64,000 nucleotides of DNA. It comes from Geomonas oryzae. GTDB taxonomy: Bacteria; Desulfobacterota; Desulfuromonadia; Geobacterales; Geobacteraceae. The number at the start of each line of letters is the position of its first letter. Positions within the stretch are counted from its first letter, which is position 1. The notes below the pieces were generated by a model. That model had not been told where the DNA came from, made no database searches, and saw only the letters and a program-made list of their open reading frames with translations. Position numbers and translations under genes: made by a program. Location of the stretch: the NCBI RefSeq assembly GCF_004117875.1, contig NZ_RAHW01000006.1, positions 1 to 64,000 on the forward strand. Direction: 5' to 3'. Of the stretch, positions 60,113 through 64,000 are shown piece after piece.

Positions 60113-60388
60113 ATGAATAAGGCCGAGCTGGTAAGCGCCATTGCCGAAGAAGCACAGTTGACCAAGGTTGATGCGGACAAGGCTCTCAGCGGTATCCTCG
60201 ATGCCCTGACCGACTGCCTCGCTGGTGGAGACAAGGTCACCCTGGTTGGCTTCGGCACCTTCAGCGTCGCCGAGCGCGCCGCACGTACCGGTAAGAACCC
60301 GCAGACCGGCAAGCAGATCGAAATCCCTGCTTCCTCCGCTCCGAAGTTCAAGGCCGGCAACACCCTGAAGGCTCTGGTTAACGGTTAA
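60113..60388 (+). CDS. hup: Nucleoid DNA-binding protein HU
   Basis: 91 aa. MNKAELVSAIAEEAQLTKVDADKAL, then GDKVTLVGFGTFSVAERAARTGKNPQTG with the DNA-intercalating Pro in the beta arm (KNPQTGK). HU-type because no IHF-specific residues are evident. TAGGAGG lies 5-11 bp upstream. Follows lon, as in many Proteobacteria. Confidence 0.95.
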   Translation: MNKAELVSAIAEEAQLTKVDADKALSGILDALTDCLAGGDKVTLVGFGTFSVAERAARTGKNPQTGKQIEIPASSAPKFKAGNTLKALVNG

Positions 60389-60416
60389 GCGGTTCCTTCG
60401 GGAACCTGAAAGATGC

Positions 60417-60493
60417 GGGGTTGTAGCTCAGTTGGTTAGAGTGCCAGCCTGTCACGCTGGAAGTCGCGGGTTCGAGCCCCGTCAACCCCGCCA
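60417..60493 (+). tRNA. tRNA-Asp (GTC)
   Basis: 77 nt. Acceptor GGGGTTG/CAACCCC, D-arm GCTC...GAGT, anticodon GTC in CCTGTCACG, T-arm CGGGTTCGAGCCCCG, discriminator G and encoded CCA. Confidence 0.97.
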
Positions 60494-60504
60494 TACAAAA
60501 TATT

Positions 60505-60580
60505 GGGTGAATAGCTCAGCTGGGAGAGCGCCAGCCTTACAAGCTGGATGTCGGGGGTTCGATCCCCTCTTCACCCACCA
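60505..60580 (+). tRNA. tRNA-Val (TAC)
   Basis: 76 nt. Acceptor GGGTGAA/TTCACCC, anticodon TAC in CCTTACAAG, T-arm GGGGGTTCGATCCCC, encoded CCA. 11 bp after tRNA-Asp. Confidence 0.97.
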
Positions 60581-60589
60581 CAAAACACA

Positions 60590-60650
60590 CGTTCTGCGTT
60601 CCGGGTTTTGCGTTCAAAGTTAACGTAGAACATAGAACCTAGAACGTAGA
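60590..60650. repeat. Degenerate inverted repeat related to family C
   Basis: Left part CGTTCTGCGTTC...GCGTTCAAAG and right part GTAGAACATAGAACCTAGAACG are imperfect reverse complements built of GTTC/GAAC heptamers, between tRNA-Val and the second tRNA-Asp. Confidence 0.6.
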
Positions 60651-60675
60651 GCCGATTCTCAGGTTTTAGAGAGTT

Positions 60676-60752
60676 GGGGTTGTAGCTCAGTCGGTTAGAG
60701 TGCCAGCCTGTCACGCTGGAAGTCGCGGGTTCGAGCCCCGTCAACCCCGCCA
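60676..60752 (+). tRNA. tRNA-Asp (GTC), second copy
   Basis: 77 nt, identical to 60417-60493 except one T to C change in the D loop (AGTCGGTT instead of AGTTGGTT). Encoded CCA. Confidence 0.97.
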
Positions 60753-60757
60753 TACAA

Positions 60758-60793
60758 GGAAAGGCCGCCATGAAAGGCGGCCTTTCCTTTTTT
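60758..60793 (+). terminator. Terminator of the tRNA cluster
   Basis: 12-bp stem GGAAAGGCCGCC (60758-60769) with 60776-60787, then six T. Confidence 0.93.
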
Positions 60794-60960
60794 CGTTCTG
60801 GTCACCGGTTGCGACACCGGCGCGCTTTCCCTTTAGCTTGACTTGGCAACGCTAAATCGTTTATCCTCTGCCAAGCTCTTGTTTCGGGTGCATTTGCCGG
60901 TGAACCGGCCATGATATTGCGGTCTTAGCGTATTTATTGCGAACAAAAGGCGAACCTTCC

Positions 60961-61701
60961 TTGAAACCCATCAAGCCCATCGTGGTAATCCCCACCTACA
61001 ACGAAAGAGACAACCTGGAAAAGCTGGTACGGGAGATCCTCGCGCTCGACCCGGCCGTCGAGCTTCTGATCGTGGACGACGCCTCCCCGGACGGCACCGG
61101 TGAACTGGCGGACCGGCTCGGGGCCGAGACCGGACGGGTTTCGGTGATGCATCGAAGCGGCAAGCTCGGGCTTGGCTCCGCCTACCGCGAAGGGTTTGCC
61201 AGGGCTCTCGACATGGGGGCCGACCTCGTGGTGCAGATGGACGCGGACTTCTCCCACGACCCCGACATGATCCCGTATTTCTTCGAAGAGGCCCGGCAGT
61301 CCGACCTGGTCATCGGTTCGCGCTACCTGAACGGGGTCAGCGTGGTAAACTGGCCGCTGCGCCGCCTCATGCTGAGCTACTTCGCCAGTGTCTACACCCG
61401 GGTCATCACCGGGCTCACCATCTCCGACTGCACGAGCGGCTTCAAGTGTTTCCGGGCCGATACGCTGAGGGCGATCGATCTCTCCAGCATACGTTCGGAC
61501 GGCTACTCGTTCCAGATCGAGATGAACTACCGCTGCAAGGAAAAGGGTTTCCGTATCAGCGAGATCCCCATCATCTTCATAGACCGGCACGCCGGTACTT
61601 CCAAGATGTCCAAGCGCATCGTGCGCGAGGCGGTGGTGATGGTATGGAAGCTGAAGCTCGGCACGCTGCTGCGCAAGCTGCTGCCGGTGGGGAGGGGATA
61701 A
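60961..61701 (+). CDS. Polyprenol-phosphate mannosyltransferase-like GT2 glycosyltransferase
   Basis: 246 aa from a TTG at 60961 (AAAGG 10 bp upstream; a TTG at 60937 is possible). GT-A fold: VVIPTYNERDNLEKLV, IVDDASPDGTG, VVQMDADFSHDPDMIP with the metal-binding DAD, then RYLNG and CTSGFKCFRADTL. Matches polyprenol monophosphomannose (Dpm1-type) synthases without a C-terminal membrane domain. It would make a polyprenol-phosphate sugar donor for periplasmic glycosylation. The sugar is inferred. Confidence 0.88.
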   Translation: MKPIKPIVVIPTYNERDNLEKLVREILALDPAVELLIVDDASPDGTGELADRLGAETGRVSVMHRSGKLGLGSAYREGFARALDMGADLVVQMDADFSHDPDMIPYFFEEARQSDLVIGSRYLNGVSVVNWPLRRLMLSYFASVYTRVITGLTISDCTSGFKCFRADTLRAIDLSSIRSDGYSFQIEMNYRCKEKGFRISEIPIIFIDRHAGTSKMSKRIVREAVVMVWKLKLGTLLRKLLPVGRG

Positions 61702-61886
61702 TGTCCTCGTCTTTTTGGTCTGCGCTCTGCCTGGCCGGGCTTTGGGGCGGTATCTTCTGCACCATCTTGCTGATTCTCAAGGCGTTCCCGGCCCGGGACC
61801 GTTTTGACGGGCGCTCGGCGCTTCAGTGGGGCGGGGCCGGGCTTTTCTGCTTCGTGATCTGGATACTCGGCATGACCCGGGCGTAA
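61701..61886 (+). CDS. Small two-span membrane protein, function unknown
   Basis: 61 aa; the ATG overlaps the last base of the preceding stop and follows GGAGGGG. Two hydrophobic segments (~7-27 and ~42-58) with the charged loop FPARDRFDGRS between. No family recognised. Likely translated with the GT2 gene. Confidence 0.7.
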   Translation: MSSSFWSALCLAGLWGGIFCTILLILKAFPARDRFDGRSALQWGGAGLFCFVIWILGMTRA

Positions 61887-61959
61887 CGTCGTTGTAGACG
61901 GAATCACTCCCTGTTTTACTGTTTTAATTCTCTCTTAATTGTGGTAGTGATATTGGCTT

Positions 61960-63165
61960 ATGCCCATATATACCTGCAAAATAGGCTCCTCTGACGGCAG
62001 GATTCTGGTTAAGGAGCTCGATTCGGTCAACGCCAACCTGCTGAGGCAGAGTCTGGAAGAGCAGGGTTACGTCGTATTCGAGGTGCGCAAGAAGCCGTTC
62101 CAGTTCCTGCTTGAGTCCGGCATCGGTCGCAGGAAGATCGGCAATAAGGAACTCCTGCTCTTCAACCAGGAGTTTCTGGTGCTGCTCAAGGCGGGGCTTC
62201 CCATCATACAGGCGCTCGATACCATCCTCGAGTCCGGCACCGGAAAGCTGAACGAGATCCTCGGCGCCGTGCGCGAGGACATCAAGGGGGGGCTCGCGCT
62301 CTCCGCAGCGCTGGAGAAATACCCCAGGATTTTCCCGCAGCTCTACATCGCCTCCATCCGCGCCGGCGAGCGCACCGGTGACCTGCCACAGACCATCCGG
62401 CGCTACATCGCCTTCCTGAAAAGGACAGAGGGGTTCCGCGGGAAGATAATAAGTTCGCTTTTTTATCCGGCGATCCTCATTTCCGTCGCCGTGATCGCCA
62501 TCGCCCTGCTCCTTGTTTACGTGGTACCGACTTTCAGCCAGATTTACGCCGACTCCGGCAACGCCCTCCCGGTGCCGACGCAGATGCTGATCAACTCGAC
62601 CAAGGCGCTGCGCCACTACCTGCCGGTGTTCATCGGCATGGTCGCGGTCGGCATAGTGTTGTTTCGGCGCTGGAAGGAGACCGAGGCGGGACGCTACCGC
62701 GTGGATGCGATGAAGATCAAGACTCCCTTCGTCGGCGCCATCGCCATCCGTTACGCGCTCGCGGGGTTCACCAGGACCCTTGCCACCGTGCTCGGCTCCG
62801 GTATCCCGGTGGTGGAAGCGATGCGCATGTCGGTCGGGACCCTGAACAACAAGGTGCTGGAACGCGGCCTTTTGTTGGCGGTGCACCGCGTCGAGGAGGG
62901 GAGCAAGCTCTCCACCGCCCTTGAGAACATGAAGCTGCTTCCGCCGCTTGCGCTGCGCATGCTGTCGGTCGGCGAGACCACGGGCGCACTGGAGGAGATG
63001 CTGGGCGACATCGCGGACTACTTCGAGGACGAGATCGAGCGCAACCTCCACGTTTTGAGCACCGCCATCGAGCCCGCCATCATGATTGTCATGGGCGTCG
63101 TCATAGGTACCATCATCATCACCATGTACCTGCCGATCTTCAAGATCGCCAGTACCGTAGGCTAG
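61960..63165 (+). CDS. gspF: Type II secretion / type IV pilus-type inner membrane protein GspF
   Basis: 401 aa. Two T2SSF domains (~70-195 and ~272-395) each followed by membrane segments; LLLFNQEFLVLLKAGLPIIQAL and FTRTLATVLGSGIPVVEAM are family signatures. Polytopic platform protein that couples the GspE motor to pseudopilus assembly. Could be PilC-like, but the GspE-type gene next to it and short N-terminus fit GspF. Starts in a tight run with gspE (7 bp). Confidence 0.88.
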   Translation: MPIYTCKIGSSDGRILVKELDSVNANLLRQSLEEQGYVVFEVRKKPFQFLLESGIGRRKIGNKELLLFNQEFLVLLKAGLPIIQALDTILESGTGKLNEILGAVREDIKGGLALSAALEKYPRIFPQLYIASIRAGERTGDLPQTIRRYIAFLKRTEGFRGKIISSLFYPAILISVAVIAIALLLVYVVPTFSQIYADSGNALPVPTQMLINSTKALRHYLPVFIGMVAVGIVLFRRWKETEAGRYRVDAMKIKTPFVGAIAIRYALAGFTRTLATVLGSGIPVVEAMRMSVGTLNNKVLERGLLLAVHRVEEGSKLSTALENMKLLPPLALRMLSVGETTGALEEMLGDIADYFEDEIERNLHVLSTAIEPAIMIVMGVVIGTIIITMYLPIFKIASTVG

Positions 63166-63172
63166 AGGGACC

Positions 63173-64000
63173 ATGCTGAAGCCGTTCAAGAGACAGAGGC
63201 TCGGTGACATCCTCGTGGAGCGGGGAGACCTGACCAAGGACCAGTTGGCGTACGCTCTGGACAAGCAGCAGTCCACCAAGGAGCGCCTGGGGGCCATATG
63301 CCTTGCCGACGGCCTCATCAACGACACGGCTCTCGGACGGGCACTGGCCGAGCAGTTCGGCCTCGAGTTCGTCGATCTCAAGGGGGTGCGCCCCGACGAG
63401 TCGCTCTTCAACGTCGTTCCCCCCGAGGTGATGTTCCGCTACCACTTCGTACCACTGGAAATGGAGGGCGACCTCCTCGTCGTCGCCATCTCCGATCCGA
63501 CCGCTGTGCTGCAACTGGACGAGATGGCGCTGCTCCTGGAGCGCCCCTTGAGCTTCCGGGTCGCCGCGGACTCCGAGATCACCTACCTCCTGAAGCGGGG
63601 GGAGGGGACGAGCCGTGTTCTGAAGGAAGTCTCCGAGGACTTCATGCTCCAGCTCGTCACCGAGACCGACAAGGGGGAGGAGATCCTCTCCGTCGAGAAC
63701 GTCTCGGCCGACACGAGCCCCATCATCAAGCTCGTCAACTCCACCATCCTCGATGCGCTCACCCGCCGCGCCTCTGACATCCATATCGAGACCGCCCAGG
63801 AAGGGGTGATCATCAAGTACCGCATCGACGGCGTGCTCTACAAGGCGACCGACCCGATCGACAACCACTTCCAGGGACCGCTCATCTCCAGGCTCAAGGT
63901 CATGAGCGAATTGGACATCTCTGAGCGGCGCATCCCGCAGGACGGCAGGTTCAAGGTGAGGATCGGCGCCAAGTCGATCGACTTCCGTGTCTCCATCATG
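63173..64000 (+). CDS. gspE: Type II secretion ATPase GspE, N-terminal part (3' truncated by window)
   Basis: 276 codons read by hand, open to the window end. The N-terminal GspE/MshE-N domain (RLGDILVERGDLTKDQLAYAL, then GLEFVDLKG) is followed by the start of the ATPase domain: SPIIKLVNSTILDALTRRAS, DIHIETAQEGVIIKYRIDG (Asp box region) and SRLKVMSELDISERRIPQDG. Walker A lies beyond the edge. Powers pseudopilus extension in type II secretion. Gene order gspF then gspE is the reverse of the classical order. Confidence 0.9.
   Translation, partial: MLKPFKRQRLGDILVERGDLTKDQLAYALDKQQSTKERLGAICLADGLINDTALGRALAEQFGLEFVDLKGVRPDESLFNVVPPEVMFRYHFVPLEMEGDLLVVAISDPTAVLQLDEMALLLERPLSFRVAADSEITYLLKRGEGTSRVLKEVSEDFMLQLVTETDKGEEILSVENVSADTSPIIKLVNSTILDALTRRASDIHIETAQEGVIIKYRIDGVLYKATDPIDNHFQGPLISRLKVMSELDISERRIPQDGRFKVRIGAKSIDFRVSIM

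Overview
This 64 kb window reads as the chromosome of a Geobacteraceae-type bacterium (Desulfuromonadales, close to Geomonas/Citrifermentans). The assignment is inference. It rests on high G+C, anaerobic and microaerobic respiratory genes, citramalate synthase, class I hybrid-cluster protein, a tig-clpP-clpX-lon-HU block, and many GC-rich palindromic intergenic repeats. No phage, insertion sequence or CRISPR array was seen.

Layout. 1-2618 is the 3' part of a giant VCBS/RTX surface or secreted protein, closed by a strong terminator. 2.8-5.7 kb carries gspA-gspB (ExeA/ExeB-like) and a lipoprotein. 5.7-9.1 kb has an Asp/Glu-racemase-family protein, a secreted protein, an MFS carrier and a LysE-type exporter. 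9.1-9.7 kb is a YefM-YoeB toxin-antitoxin pair with a recognisable operator. 9.9-13.4 kb has a multi-spanning TPR protein and an unusual cysteine-rich ferredoxin-like protein. 13.6-18.3 kb is a hybrid histidine kinase coupled to a REC-GGDEF diguanylate cyclase. cobO follows.

19-27.3 kb (minus strand) is a complete cbb3 oxidase cluster in the order ccoN-O-Q-P-G-H-I-S plus a TauE/SafE-like membrane protein. The c-type hemes look redistributed: CcoO has two and CcoP one. 27.6-34.5 kb is a nitric-oxide and stress island: hcp, norC-norB (NorC carries an extra heme domain), a 28-codon membrane peptide, ric and a bacteriohemerythrin. 34.6-37.8 kb holds a DUF4160-DUF2442 pair, a divergent polysaccharide deacetylase and a ParA-like ATPase with an unrecognised zinc-ribbon C-terminal half.

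38.1-50.7 kb is housekeeping: xseA-xseB-ispA-dxs-metalloprotease, acpS-nnrDE-CBS-tsaE, lysC, cimA and a ComEA-like protein. 50.9-54.1 kb has a zinc-ribbon peptide, an Rrf2 regulator and cydAB. The same operator-like palindrome lies before both rrf2 and cydA. 54.4-60.4 kb is tig-clpP-clpX-lon-HU. Then come tRNA-Asp, tRNA-Val and tRNA-Asp, a polyprenol-phosphate mannosyltransferase-like gene, and gspF followed by the start of gspE, cut by the window edge.

Together the genes describe a cell equipped to live at low oxygen (two high-affinity terminal oxidases), to remove NO and repair NO damage, to export proteins by type I and type II systems, and to signal with c-di-GMP. At least three families of palindromic or inverted intergenic repeats punctuate the window.
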